Part shown: piece by piece, positions 1 through 13,178 of the stretch
How positions within the stretch are numbered: position 1 is the first letter of the stretch
Layout of the letters: each line of letters opens with the position of its first letter
Assembly: GCA_902462065.1 (NCBI GenBank)
Contig: CABQAK010000027.1
Span: 1 to 33,072 of the forward strand
Length of the DNA stretch: 33,072 nt
Origin: an uncultured Collinsella sp.
Lineage (GTDB): Bacteria; Actinomycetota; Coriobacteriia; Coriobacteriales; Coriobacteriaceae
Direction: 5' to 3'
Notes under the pieces: generated by a model
Databases searched by the model: none
The model's input: the letters and a program-made list of their open reading frames with translations, nothing else
What the model was told of the DNA's origin: nothing
Program-made: the position numbers and the translations under genes

Positions 1-25
1 TATGACGTACGTTGGCTGAATTATT

Positions 26-67
26 AGTGTGGGCCCTGCCGTTCGTTCGAACGGCAGGGCCCACACT
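26..67. terminator. Perfect 20-bp hairpin downstream of carB
   Basis: Arms at 26-45 and 48-67 are exact reverse complements, so in RNA this forms a 19-bp stem with a GUUC tetraloop. It lies about 175 bp beyond the carB stop. Only a modest T-rich stretch follows on the plus strand and none on the minus strand. It may be a terminator for a gene outside the window, a bidirectional terminator, or a repeat; which one is not decidable here. Confidence 0.5.
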
Positions 68-126
68 CATTTTCTATTCAGCCCTAGTCATCGCGCAAAG
101 CCCCTTCGGCAGCACACGGTGCAGCT

Positions 127-239
127 AAGTCACCGCAGGCCGGGGCGGGAGGGGCCGAGTTTCCTCCTGAGCGACTCTGCTTGCAGCCGGAGCGAAAGGG
201 GGAAATCTCGGCCCCTCCCGCCCCGGCCGGACAAGTCAC
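127..239. repeat. 22-bp inverted repeat flanked by a 7-bp direct repeat
   Basis: Arms at 138-159 and 207-228 are perfect 22-bp reverse complements, extremely G+C rich, around a 47-bp centre whose edges can pair a little further. Direct copies of AAGTCAC lie at 127-133 and 233-239, each exactly 4 bp outside an arm. The left edge of carB is only 2 bp away. This could be a strong post-carB terminator hairpin or a small non-autonomous inserted element; the symmetric direct repeats favour considering the second. Confidence 0.6.
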
Positions 240-240
240 A

Positions 241-3555
<3,315 letters not shown>

Positions 3556-3556
3556 A

Positions 3557-4996
3557 TTAGTTCTCCTCGGTCTCAGCGGTCTCGGACTCAGCAAAGTTCC
3601 AGCCGGCAAGGCGGTCCTTCGCGGTATCGATGTCCAGGTAGTTCTCCTCGCCGTCCATGAGTCGCGTAAAGGCGGTAAAGAGATAGTGGGCATCGGTGGG
3701 GCCAGGCGAAGCCTCGGGGTGGTACTGGACCGAGAAGCACGGGGCGTCGAGCAGCTGGATGCCCTCGGCGGTGCCGTCGTTGAGGTTCACGTGCGTCAGG
3801 CGAATGCGGCCAAAGCGCTCGTTCATCACGACCGGCGCGATTCCGCGGCGCACCCAGACGCGCAGATCTCCATCGGCCGCATGCTCGGTCTCGCCGCCGG
3901 AAAGCTCGGGGACAAGCTTGCCCAGGCTGGGGAACAGCAGGCCAAAGCCATGGTTTTGCGCGGTAATCTCCACGCGACGGCTTACCAGGTTCATGACCGG
4001 CTGGTTGCCACCGCGGTGACCGAATTTAAGCTTTTCCATCTGGGCGCCGCAGGCCAGGCTGATCATCTGATGGCCCAGGCAAATGCCAAAGACCGGCACC
4101 TTGCCGATCAGCTGCTGCACCTGCTCGTAGGTCTCCACCACGGCGTCGGGGTCGCCGGGGCCATTGGACAAAAAGACGCCGTCGGGATTCATGTCGAGCA
4201 CCTCACTCGCAGGCGTGTCCCACGGCACGACGGTAAGGTCGCAGCCGGCGCGGACCAGCCCCTCCAGAATGCCGCGCTTCACACCGCAGTCGTAGGCGAC
4301 CACTTTGTGACGGGCAGGAGCGGCAGTCGAAAGCGCAAAGTCATGCGTGGCAGGCAGGTCGACGGCGGCAAACTCGTGAGGCGCGGGGCAACTTACGGTC
4401 TTGACCAGGTTCTCGCCTACCAGCGTGGGCGCTGCGGCCAGACGCTCGGCAAGCTCGTCGACGTCGAAGATCTCGGTCGAGATAATGCCCATCTTGGAAC
4501 CATTGTCGCGCAGATGGCGCACCAGAGCGCGGGTGTCGACGCCCTCGATAGCGACGATGCCGTGGGCGCGCAGATACTCCGGCACGCTAACGGCCGAGCG
4601 CCAGTTAGAAGGCGTGGCGCACATGTCGCGAACGATCATGCCGCGCATGGCCGGAGCGCTCGCAGGGCGCACGGCGTCGCCGGGGAAGGCCGACTGGACG
4701 TCGGTCTCGTCGATACCGTAGTTGCCGATCTGCGGATAGGTCATGGTTACGATTTGGCCGGCATAACTCGGGTCGGTCATGACCTCAAAGTAGCCCTCGA
4801 GCGAGGTGTTGAAGCAGACTTCGCCGGTCGCGGTGCCCTCGGCGCCGCATGCACGTCCATAAAAAATGGTCCCATCCTCAAGATACAGGATGCAGGGACC
4901 GCAGGTGCCCTTGCTGGTTTTGGCCAGCATACGCTGGCAAAGCTCGCTGGGCGCGAAGGTGCGGGCGGTAGCGCCCGCGGTATGGTTGTTCGCCAT
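3557..4996 (-). CDS. carA: Carbamoyl-phosphate synthase small chain (glutaminase)
   Basis: This is the glutamine amidotransferase subunit (479 residues), which hydrolyses glutamine and channels ammonia to CarB. The N-terminal CPSase small-chain domain covers about residues 33-180 and the class I GATase domain about 230-455. The nucleophile lies in GICLGHQ (Cys306) and the His/Glu pair in HPE (His426, Glu428). It is about 100 residues longer than E. coli CarA. Much of the excess is an insertion at about residues 352-398, between the QNHGF motif and HVNLNDGT, plus a short N-terminal and an acidic C-terminal tail. The ATG at 4996 has GGAAGGAGA 5 bases upstream; an ATG 7 codons earlier lacks this. 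It is the first gene of carA-carB. No clear promoter or pyrimidine attenuator was recognised upstream. Confidence 0.96.
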   Translation of the reverse strand: MANNHTAGATARTFAPSELCQRMLAKTSKGTCGPCILYLEDGTIFYGRACGAEGTATGEVCFNTSLEGYFEVMTDPSYAGQIVTMTYPQIGNYGIDETDVQSAFPGDAVRPASAPAMRGMIVRDMCATPSNWRSAVSVPEYLRAHGIVAIEGVDTRALVRHLRDNGSKMGIISTEIFDVDELAERLAAAPTLVGENLVKTVSCPAPHEFAAVDLPATHDFALSTAAPARHKVVAYDCGVKRGILEGLVRAGCDLTVVPWDTPASEVLDMNPDGVFLSNGPGDPDAVVETYEQVQQLIGKVPVFGICLGHQMISLACGAQMEKLKFGHRGGNQPVMNLVSRRVEITAQNHGFGLLFPSLGKLVPELSGGETEHAADGDLRVWVRRGIAPVVMNERFGRIRLTHVNLNDGTAEGIQLLDAPCFSVQYHPEASPGPTDAHYLFTAFTRLMDGEENYLDIDTAKDRLAGWNFAESETAETEEN

Positions 4997-5156
4997 AATT
5001 CTCCTTCCCGGTCTCACGGTACCGGCTTAAAGGTGTGTAGTTAGGCCTCGCGGTATTGTAACCGCAAGCATGCCTCATGGCGTTAATTTCATCGAAATGT
5101 TTACGAAATGATAATTATGACTTTCTATGCATAATGTTTTTTTAATCCCCGTCCCA

Positions 5157-5197
5157 GAAAAATCATCCCGCGGGGCTTGTGGCTCACGCGGGATGAT
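5157..5197 (-). terminator. Rho-independent terminator after the 5207-6169 gene
   Basis: Arms 5162-5172 and 5187-5197 form a perfect 11-bp stem with a 14-nt loop, followed on the minus strand by a short T run. It lies 10 bp beyond the stop of the membrane-anchored hypothetical gene, so it closes the ABC exporter operon and insulates carA. Confidence 0.85.
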
Positions 5198-5206
5198 GGC
5201 GTCTTA

Positions 5207-6169
5207 TTATTTCTTGTCCTGCTCCAGCAGTTCGGACGGTATGCGATCGGGCTTGCCGCCGCGGAAAATCTCGCGGCCATGCAGACGATGTTCCAGGTCA
5301 CGTTCGGCCTTTTCCTCGTCAATCTTGGTCTGGCTCACCACCGGGTCCTCAATCAACGACGACACCGAGTTCACCTGCTTCTGAATGCGCTCGGCGATGG
5401 TGTCATCCATACTCACGATGCGCATCTTCCAGTCGATACTCGTGGCGTTGGATGAGCTCTTGGTCCACACGAACGTCAAAATAGCGCTCTGGTGGCCGCG
5501 CGCGGGGAACATGCCAAAGAAGGAATCGTGCTGAATGTTGCTATCCTCGTCGATATAGGCATGAACGTTATACACCACGCGGTCGATCTTATCGTTGAGC
5601 AACGCGTTGGTCGCAAGCGCCGCGGCCTGAATCTGCCCGTTGGACAGCAGTTCGAGCTCGTTGGCAGACGATGTGTCCAACACCGTCACCTCGACCGTGC
5701 CCGTGCGTTCATCGGCTTCATCGACGGTGAAGTCGAGCGGGAACTGCGTAAAGCCGTTGCCCCATTCAAGTCCACCCTTGAGCGCGGTCGAAACGGTATC
5801 GACCGAAACGCTCTCGGACAGGTTGGCGGTGTTCAGACGACGCATCACGCCGTAGCCAATCTGCATGCCCACGATCAGCACCAAAATACCGATGACCACG
5901 GCCATCGCGGTCTTCGTAATGGTATGGCTCACCTGCGAGCCCGAAGGATCGTCCTCGGACAGCGGGTCGATATGTTTTGCCTGGCTCGCGCGGTCCTCGC
6001 TGCGCAGCTGCGCTAGCGCCGCTTTGTCACCGCGCTTGGCCGCAGCCTCCTTCTCACGCATGCGCTCGGTACGCTTTTTGGCGAGCGTGGGATCCAAGAC
6101 GCCGGATGCATCGATTTCGGAGAATAACTCCGTCACTTCTTCCGGAGTCAAAGGGTTCTTGTCAGCCAT
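5207..6169 (-). CDS. Membrane-anchored hypothetical protein
   Basis: I do not recognise a named family for this 320-residue protein. It has a charged, partly coiled-coil-like N-terminus (about 1-85, with a Lys/Arg/Glu/Ala-rich stretch at 30-60) and one transmembrane helix at about 87-108. A probably extracytoplasmic domain of about 140 residues follows (about 115-260), with alternating beta-like strands (for example RTGTVEVTVLDTS and RVVYNVHAYID), and then a charged helical tail. There is no signal peptide, so the topology should be N-in, single-pass. The ATG has AGGAAG 6 bases upstream. It starts 19 bases after the stop of the ABC exporter gene, so the two are likely cotranscribed and may work together. 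That partnership is inferred from position only. Confidence 0.8.
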   Translation of the reverse strand: MADKNPLTPEEVTELFSEIDASGVLDPTLAKKRTERMREKEAAAKRGDKAALAQLRSEDRASQAKHIDPLSEDDPSGSQVSHTITKTAMAVVIGILVLIVGMQIGYGVMRRLNTANLSESVSVDTVSTALKGGLEWGNGFTQFPLDFTVDEADERTGTVEVTVLDTSSANELELLSNGQIQAAALATNALLNDKIDRVVYNVHAYIDEDSNIQHDSFFGMFPARGHQSAILTFVWTKSSSNATSIDWKMRIVSMDDTIAERIQKQVNSVSSLIEDPVVSQTKIDEEKAERDLEHRLHGREIFRGGKPDRIPSELLEQDKK

Positions 6170-6188
6170 AAACTTCCTGTCATATCAA

Positions 6189-7961
6189 TCAGTCGAGCTC
6201 GTGCGCACGCGCACCTTCGAACTGCATTCGATAGTAACGGGCATAGGTGCCGCCACGGGCGAGAAGCTCCTCGTGCGTGCCACGCTCCACAACGCGACCA
6301 TGCTCAACGGTCGCAATCTCATCGGCATGCTTAATGGTCGAAAGACGATGGGCGATGATAATCGTGGTGCGGCCGCGTGCCAGCTCTTCGAGTGACCCCT
6401 GCACCGCCTCCTCGCTCTCGTTATCCAAAGCACTCGTCGCCTCGTCCAAAATCAGGATCTTGGGGTTCTTGAGAAACACGCGCGCGATGGCAACGCGCTG
6501 CTTCTGTCCGCCCGAAAGACGGCTGCCGCGCTCGCCCACCACGGTGTCGTAGCCCTGCGGAAGCGACTCGATAAAGGCATCGATGTTGGCGCGACGGGCG
6601 GCCTCGGCGATCTCTTCTGCCGTAGCGCCCGGCTTGCCGTAGGCGATGTTCTCGCCAATCGTACCGTCAAATAGATAGACATCCTGCTGCACCAGGCCGA
6701 TGGCGCGGCGCAGGCTCTGCTGCGTCACATCGCGCACGTCCTGGCCGTCGATGCTAATGGATCCGGTAGCCACGTCATAAAAGCGCGGCAACAGCGAACA
6801 GGTCGTGGACTTGCCACCGCCCGAAGGGCCAACCAAAGCGATGGTCTGCCCGGGCTTGATGGACAGATTCATATGGTCGATAACGGGACGCTCGTCGGCA
6901 TCGCCCTCGCCCAGCTCAACATCCTCGTAGTTAAAGCACACGTCGTGATACTCCACGGCGCCGGCAGTCACCTGCAGATCCGTGGCGCCCGGCTTGTCCT
7001 GGATATCCGGCGCGGTCGAGAGCACCTCGTCCATACGCCTAAAGCCGGCGATAGCCTTCTGATACGTTTCGGCCGAATTGACGAGTGTCTCGAGCGGCGT
7101 GCAGAACAGCGAAATGTAGAGCGCGAAGGTCGCCATATCGACCGCCTGCAGCTGTCCCTGGGCGACCAGCCAGCCGCCCAGCAGCACCACGATCACATAG
7201 AGCACACCCGAGAGCAGGCCATACGTCGCGGTATAGACGCCCATGGCGTGATACATGTTCTCCTTGGACGAAAGATAGCGATTGTTCGAGGCGCGGAACT
7301 TGAAGCGTTCGGTCTCCTCATTGGCAAAGCTCTTGACCACGCGCATGCCCGCAAGCGAATCCTGCAGCTGCGCATTGATGCCGCTGATTTTTTTGCGGTT
7401 GTCGCTAAAGACCTCGCGCATGCGCATGTTCTGCCAAAACATGATGACCGCAAACGCCGCCGTCACCACGGCCATGGCGAGCGCCAGCACCGGGGCGATG
7501 GTAAAGAGGATCACAAACGAGCCGATGATCTCGATGCCGCAGATGATGATCCACTCGGGCACGTGGTGCGCCGCCTCGCAGATATCGAACAGGTCGTTGA
7601 CCACGCGGCTCATCATGTCGCCCGAGCTGTTGCGGTCGAAGTATGCAAAGCTAAAGCGCTCATACTGGTCGAACAGGTCCTCGCGCATTTTGGACTCCAT
7701 ACGCGCGCCCATCACGTGACCCCAATAGCTCACAAAATAGCGGCAGGCGCAGCGGACGGCATACATCAGCACCAAGCCCACCGCGATCATGCCGAGCGCC
7801 TGCATAATGGCAGCCTGACCCTGAGTAAATAGCCCACCGGTCAAATTGCGCAGAATAATGGGGAACGCAAGGTCAATGGCAGCAAGCACCAGAGCACAAA
7901 CAGTATCAGCAACAAAAAGCCCCATCTGGGGCTTGTAATAAGACAAGAATCTTCTAAACAT
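6189..7961 (-). CDS. ABC exporter, fused permease-ATPase (MsbA/LmrA type)
   Basis: A half-transporter of 590 residues, expected to dimerise in the membrane and export lipids, drugs or peptides; the substrate cannot be told from sequence. The transmembrane domain (about 1-310, six helices) carries the usual coupling-loop region near FAYFDRNSSGDMMSRV. The nucleotide-binding domain (about 335-585) has Walker A GPSGGGKST (378-386), a Q-loop (LVQQD), signature LSGGQKQR (483-490), Walker B ILILDEATSALD and the H-loop in IIIAHRLST. An acidic insertion (about 348-358) interrupts the first strand region of the ATPase. A weak GAGG ribosome site precedes the ATG. It is first in a two-gene unit with the membrane-anchored protein downstream and is separated by a terminator from the Nudix gene upstream. 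Confidence 0.92.
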   Translation of the reverse strand: MFRRFLSYYKPQMGLFVADTVCALVLAAIDLAFPIILRNLTGGLFTQGQAAIMQALGMIAVGLVLMYAVRCACRYFVSYWGHVMGARMESKMREDLFDQYERFSFAYFDRNSSGDMMSRVVNDLFDICEAAHHVPEWIIICGIEIIGSFVILFTIAPVLALAMAVVTAAFAVIMFWQNMRMREVFSDNRKKISGINAQLQDSLAGMRVVKSFANEETERFKFRASNNRYLSSKENMYHAMGVYTATYGLLSGVLYVIVVLLGGWLVAQGQLQAVDMATFALYISLFCTPLETLVNSAETYQKAIAGFRRMDEVLSTAPDIQDKPGATDLQVTAGAVEYHDVCFNYEDVELGEGDADERPVIDHMNLSIKPGQTIALVGPSGGGKSTTCSLLPRFYDVATGSISIDGQDVRDVTQQSLRRAIGLVQQDVYLFDGTIGENIAYGKPGATAEEIAEAARRANIDAFIESLPQGYDTVVGERGSRLSGGQKQRVAIARVFLKNPKILILDEATSALDNESEEAVQGSLEELARGRTTIIIAHRLSTIKHADEIATVEHGRVVERGTHEELLARGGTYARYYRMQFEGARAHELD

Positions 7962-7988
7962 GCAGTCCTCGGAGATAAAACAACAACG

Positions 7989-8031
7989 TAAAACCCTGGG
8001 GCAAAATAATCAGTAGTGTTTGTCCCAGGGT
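7989..8031 (-). terminator. Terminator after the purD-Nudix unit
   Basis: Arms 7993-8005 and 8019-8031 pair over 13 bp with a single G-U. On the minus strand the stem ends in a short TTTT run. It lies 12 bp beyond the Nudix stop and just upstream of the ABC exporter start. Confidence 0.75.
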
Positions 8032-8042
8032 CGCCCTCGCTT

Positions 8043-8738
8043 TTAAAGGTCAGTTCCACCCAAGCGGTGCGCGATGCTGTCGCAGGCAAGCGCGCCTACG
8101 ACGGTCTTGGCGTCTTCGATCTTGCCGTCGAGTACGGCGTCGATCAGCTCGTGCAGTGGCACCAGGTCCACGTTGACAAACTCGTCATCATCGGGGTTGG
8201 GCGAATCAAACTCGAGCTTGGTAGCCAAGTAGATGTGGATGATCTCATCGCAAAAACCGCAAGACGTGACAATCGACGTCAAAAAGCGAATACGACCAGC
8301 CCTAAAGCCCGTCTCCTCGTGCAGCTCGCGCTTAGCGCAATCGAGCGGATCCTCGCCTGGATCGAGCTTGCCGGCGGGAATCTCGACCGTCACGCGGTCG
8401 ATGGCGGTGCGGTACTGACGCACCAGTACGATCTTGCCGCTCTCGGTCAGTGCCACAACGGCCGCCGCACCCGGATGGCGAACGATATCGCGGGCGCTGC
8501 GGTGACCGTTGGGCAGCTCAACCTCAAGACGGTGGACGTCGAGGATCTTGCCCTTCCAGGCGCACTCCTCCGAAAGAATCTTCTCGTGCAGCTCGGCATC
8601 GTGCGGGTCGTCGTCGCCCGGCACCAGTGCCGGCTCGTCAGCGACCTCGCCACCAGGCTCGCCCTCGGCATGCCCATACATGCGGCTGTCCTCTTCGACG
8701 ATCTGCGCGTCCACGAGCTCTTCGTTCTTCTCGTCCAT
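8043..8738 (-). CDS. Nudix hydrolase, ADP-ribose pyrophosphatase-like
   Basis: A 231-residue Nudix enzyme. It has a complete Nudix box at residues 123-145 (G-x5-E-x7-REL-x-EE-x-GF), with the catalytic/metal residues in REL and EE. The preceding strand VRQYRTAIDRVTVEIPAGK matches the ADP-ribose pyrophosphatase (NudF/YqkG) group, which hydrolyses ADP-ribose to AMP and ribose 5-phosphate. The first 50 or so residues are an acidic extension (DEKNEE, GDDDPHDAE) beyond the usual domain. I chose the ATG at 8738: GAGAGG lies 10 bases upstream, whereas the ATG at 8747 abuts that site. It starts 21 bases after the purD stop and is probably cotranscribed with it. The exact substrate is inferred from subfamily resemblance. 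Confidence 0.88.
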   Translation of the reverse strand: MDEKNEELVDAQIVEEDSRMYGHAEGEPGGEVADEPALVPGDDDPHDAELHEKILSEECAWKGKILDVHRLEVELPNGHRSARDIVRHPGAAAVVALTESGKIVLVRQYRTAIDRVTVEIPAGKLDPGEDPLDCAKRELHEETGFRAGRIRFLTSIVTSCGFCDEIIHIYLATKLEFDSPNPDDDEFVNVDLVPLHELIDAVLDGKIEDAKTVVGALACDSIAHRLGGTDL

Positions 8739-8759
8739 CCGTCTCATTCCTCTCGGATT

Positions 8760-10064
<1,305 letters not shown>

Positions 10065-10113
10065 GGGTGCCTCCTCTATGGATTAACGGCCCGCTCCGCG
10101 CGAGCCCTTTGCA

Positions 10114-10160
10114 AGCAAATATACCCCTCGGCCGCCCGTCCGGGCTGCAAAGGGGTATAT
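10114..10160 (-). terminator. Terminator after purA
   Basis: Arms 10119-10128 and 10151-10160 pair perfectly over 10 bp, with further internal GC pairing (10134-10138 with 10141-10145). On the minus strand the stem runs into TTTGC. It lies between purA and purD. Confidence 0.7.
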
Positions 10161-10182
10161 CGCAATAACCAAATAGTCCCGA

Positions 10183-11469
10183 TTACTTCCAGAATCGGTT
10201 GATGATCTGCTCGCGACCAGCGCCAACGCCAATGAACGTCACGCGGGTGTGTGCCAGATCCTCGATAAACGCCACGTAATCCTGAGCCTCCTGCGGCAGC
10301 TCGTCAAAGCTGCGGCAACCGGTGATGTCGCACTTCCAGCCAGGGAGCTCCTCGTAGATGGGCTTGGCATGCTCAAAGCGCACCTGATGCTCGGGCACGC
10401 TCGTGTAGCGCTCGCCATCGACGTCGTAGGCCACGCACACCTTGATGGTGTCGAAGGCCGAAAGCACGTCGAGCTTGGTCACGGCGATGTCGGTGAGGCC
10501 GTTGACGCGCGAGGCATAGTTGGCGATAGGGCCGTCAAACCAGCCGCAACGACGACGGCGACCGGTGGTCACGCCGTACTCATAGCCCTCCTCGGTCAGC
10601 GTGTGGCCAGCCTCGGACTCATAGGAAAGCTCGGTGGGCATGGGGCCCGAACCGACGCGGGTGATATAGGCCTTCATGACGCCCAGCACGCGGTCGACGT
10701 TCTTCATGCCCACGCCAGAGCCGGTGATGGCGCCGCCGGCGGTGCAGTTGGAAGACGTCACGTACGGATAGGTTCCGTGGTCGATGTCGAGCAGCGTCGC
10801 CTGGGCACCCTCAAACAGCAGGTTCTTGCCCTCATCAATCATGTTGTTGAGCAGCAGGCTCGTCTCGGTGATGTAGGGACGCAGACGCTCGGCCATCGGC
10901 AGGTACTCGTCGCAAATCTGGTCCACGGTGTAGGTGGGCAGGTTGTAGATGAGCTCGAGCTCGGGGTTCACGCGGGCGAGAGCGGTCTCCAGCTTGTCGC
11001 GGAACAGCGCCTCATCCAGCATGTCCTGCATGCGCAGGCCAATGCGGGCCATCTTGTCCTGATAGCACGGACCGATGCCTCGCTTGGTGGTACCGATGTT
11101 CTTCTTGCCGAGCTTCTGCTCAAAGGCGCCATCCAGATCGATGTGGTACGGCATGATGACATGCGCGTTGCCGCTAATCTTGAGGTTCTTGGTGGTGATG
11201 CCGTCGGCCTCGAACATGTCGATCTCCTCAAGGACAACCTTGGGGTTGACGACGCAGCCGTTACCGATCACCGACACGTGGTCGGAATACATGATGCCGG
11301 AAGGCACCTGGTGCAGACCGTACTTCTTGCCGTTGACGACGATGGTGTGACCGGCGTTGTTGCCGCCCGAGTAGCGCACGACGGCATCGAAGTCGCCGGC
11401 GACCAGGTCGCAAATCTTACCCTTGCCCTCATCGCCCCACTGGGCACCGACCAAAACGGTTGACGGCAT
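10183..11469 (-). CDS. purA: Adenylosuccinate synthetase
   Basis: This enzyme converts IMP, aspartate and GTP to adenylosuccinate, the first committed step to AMP. Its 428 residues match the family length. Diagnostic motifs are the N-terminal GAQWGDEGKGK loop (catalytic Asp, GTP-binding), YSGGNNAGHT with the catalytic His, GTTKRGIGPCYQDK-type IMP-site sequence, FEGAQATLLDIDHGTYPYVTSSN and TGRRRRCGWFD. The ATG has AGGAG upstream. It has its own candidate promoter overlapping the dnaB stop and its own terminator, so it may be a single-gene unit. Confidence 0.97.
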   Translation of the reverse strand: MPSTVLVGAQWGDEGKGKICDLVAGDFDAVVRYSGGNNAGHTIVVNGKKYGLHQVPSGIMYSDHVSVIGNGCVVNPKVVLEEIDMFEADGITTKNLKISGNAHVIMPYHIDLDGAFEQKLGKKNIGTTKRGIGPCYQDKMARIGLRMQDMLDEALFRDKLETALARVNPELELIYNLPTYTVDQICDEYLPMAERLRPYITETSLLLNNMIDEGKNLLFEGAQATLLDIDHGTYPYVTSSNCTAGGAITGSGVGMKNVDRVLGVMKAYITRVGSGPMPTELSYESEAGHTLTEEGYEYGVTTGRRRRCGWFDGPIANYASRVNGLTDIAVTKLDVLSAFDTIKVCVAYDVDGERYTSVPEHQVRFEHAKPIYEELPGWKCDITGCRSFDELPQEAQDYVAFIEDLAHTRVTFIGVGAGREQIINRFWK

Positions 11470-11535
11470 GTTTACTCCTTACATTCATGGCCTGTCTACG
11501 CGCCATGCCGGCACGCAGAAGCACAAAACATTCCC

Positions 11536-11564
11536 AGTATACCCGTGCAACGGGCGCCTGTCCT
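11536..11564 (-). promoter_or_regulatory. Candidate purA promoter
   Basis: On the minus strand there is a -10 TATACT (11536-11541), a 17-bp spacer and a -35 AGGACA (11559-11564) that overlaps the dnaB stop codon. Predicted transcript start is near 11529, about 60 bases before the purA ATG. The -35 is only a partial match. Confidence 0.5.
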
Positions 11565-12954
11565 ACTCCTCGGCATGTGCCCCATCAAGCTCATAGAACT
11601 TGGTGGATGCCGGCAGGAACATCAGGTCGACGTCGCCGATCGGGCCCGAACGGTTCTTGGCCACGACGATACGCGTAACGCCCTCGTCGGGTCGATCGTC
11701 GCGCGAGGCCTCGGCCTCGTCGGCGGAGCGGTCCAAGAACATGACGATATCGGCGTCCTGCTCGATGGAGCCCGATTCACGAAGGTCGGAAAGCTGCGGA
11801 CGCTTGCCGGTACGGGATTCGACCTGACGCGAGAGCTGCGACAGCGCGATGAGCGGGATCTTGAGCTCCTTGGCCATGATCTTCAAACCACGCGACATCT
11901 CCGAGACCTCGACGGTACGGCTCTCGGAGCGGCGTCCCGGCGGAGGACTCACCAGCTGCAGGTAGTCCAGGATGATGATTGCCTTCTCCTTGTTATGGAG
12001 CATGCGGCGGCTCTTGGCGCGAATCTCGGTCACTGTGGTGCCGGGCGTATCGTCAATCAGAATATCGAGCTTGGACAAGGTCTGCGTGGCCTCGTTGATA
12101 TTGGCCCACTGCTCGGGGCTAATGCGGCCCATACGGAAGTCACTGATCGAAATCATGGCGTAGGCGCAAATCAGACGCTGGGCAATTTCCTTGCCCGACA
12201 TCTCCAGCGAGAAGAAGCCGACGGTATAACCAGCAGCGGCAGCGTTAAGTGCCAGGTTCAGAGCGAACGACGTCTTACCTACAGCAGGGCGGGCGCCGAT
12301 AATGATGAGCTGACCCTCACGGAAACCCATGAGCATGCGGTCGAGCGACGGGAAGCCCGTGGGCACGCCCGCAGCCTGGCCACCGGCCTGGCACACTTCT
12401 TCAGCCTCGTTATAGGCCTCGACCATAAACTCGGTCAGCGTCTTGTAGCTCGACTTGACTTCGCGCGCCGTGACCTTGAGCAGCTTGCTCTCGGCTAGCT
12501 CCACGACCTCTTTGGTGTCGGTGGGGGCGTTATATGCCAGCGCGTTAATCTCGTTGGTGGCGCCGATCAGCTCACGCAGCATCGAATCGCGGCGAACGAT
12601 GGCGGCATGGTGCTGCCAGTTGACGAGCGACAGGGTCTGGCCCATCAACTCCAAAATGTACGCTTCGCCGCCCACGGCATCGAGCTTGTTGATACTTCGC
12701 AGGTAATCGATCAGCGAGATGGAGTCGATAGGAATGCGGCTGTTGTACATATCGACCATCGCGGTATAGATGGTCTTATGAATGGGCCGGTAGAAGTCAT
12801 CGGGCTGCAGCTCGACCTGGGCCTCTTCGACCACCTCGGGCGATAGCAGCATAGCGGCCAGTACATTGGCCTCTGCATCTTGGTTTTGGGGAAGACCCAA
12901 CTTTGAGCCGCGGTCCTCAACCGTCAGCCCGGTCTCCCTATCGTCATATGCCAT
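11563..12954 (-). CDS. dnaB: Replicative DNA helicase DnaB
   Basis: The hexameric replicative helicase that unwinds DNA at the fork and recruits primase. It has 463 residues. The N-terminal primase-interaction domain covers about residues 20-125 and begins with the typical PQNQDAEANVLAAMLL. The RecA-like helicase domain (about 190-455) contains Walker A GARPAVGKTS (220-229), SLEMSGKEIAQR, Walker B IIILDYLQLV and the ALSQLSRQVESR and SDLRESGSIEQDAD motifs. No intein is present. Of three nearby in-frame ATGs I chose 12954, because GAGG sits 6 bases upstream of it. It follows the rpsF-rplI cluster, which ends in a terminator, so it probably has its own promoter. Confidence 0.97.
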   Translation of the reverse strand: MAYDDRETGLTVEDRGSKLGLPQNQDAEANVLAAMLLSPEVVEEAQVELQPDDFYRPIHKTIYTAMVDMYNSRIPIDSISLIDYLRSINKLDAVGGEAYILELMGQTLSLVNWQHHAAIVRRDSMLRELIGATNEINALAYNAPTDTKEVVELAESKLLKVTAREVKSSYKTLTEFMVEAYNEAEEVCQAGGQAAGVPTGFPSLDRMLMGFREGQLIIIGARPAVGKTSFALNLALNAAAAGYTVGFFSLEMSGKEIAQRLICAYAMISISDFRMGRISPEQWANINEATQTLSKLDILIDDTPGTTVTEIRAKSRRMLHNKEKAIIILDYLQLVSPPPGRRSESRTVEVSEMSRGLKIMAKELKIPLIALSQLSRQVESRTGKRPQLSDLRESGSIEQDADIVMFLDRSADEAEASRDDRPDEGVTRIVVAKNRSGPIGDVDLMFLPASTKFYELDGAHAEE

Positions 12955-12987
12955 GAGCATCCTCATTCATATCGCTTGCGAGCATCC

Positions 12988-12996
12988 ATAGTATCA
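12988..12996 (-). promoter_or_regulatory. Candidate extended -10 promoter of dnaB
   Basis: The minus strand reads TGATACTAT, an extended -10 element, placing a transcript start near 12980 and a leader of about 26 bases before the dnaB ATG. No good -35 is seen, so this is tentative. Confidence 0.4.
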
Positions 12997-13105
12997 GCCA
13001 CGGTCCCAAAACGCGCCGCGCGCCGCCAATCATCACCGAACCAAACGGATGAACGGTCCTGTATATAGGACTTCGACGCAACGTTCACCATGACACTCAC
13101 TCAGC

Positions 13106-13146
13106 GCAAAAAACAAAAGGGCGCCCTGGTTTCCCAGAGCGCCCTT
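13106..13146 (-). terminator. Terminator of the rpsF-ssb-rpsR-rplI operon
   Basis: A 12-bp GC-rich stem with one mismatch (about 13118-13129 with 13133-13145) and a 3-nt loop is followed on the minus strand by TTTTGTTTTTTG. It lies about 33 bp beyond the rplI stop. Confidence 0.92.
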
Positions 13147-13178
13147 CTTAGAACAAGATTGTTGCGTTGCAGCAAATG

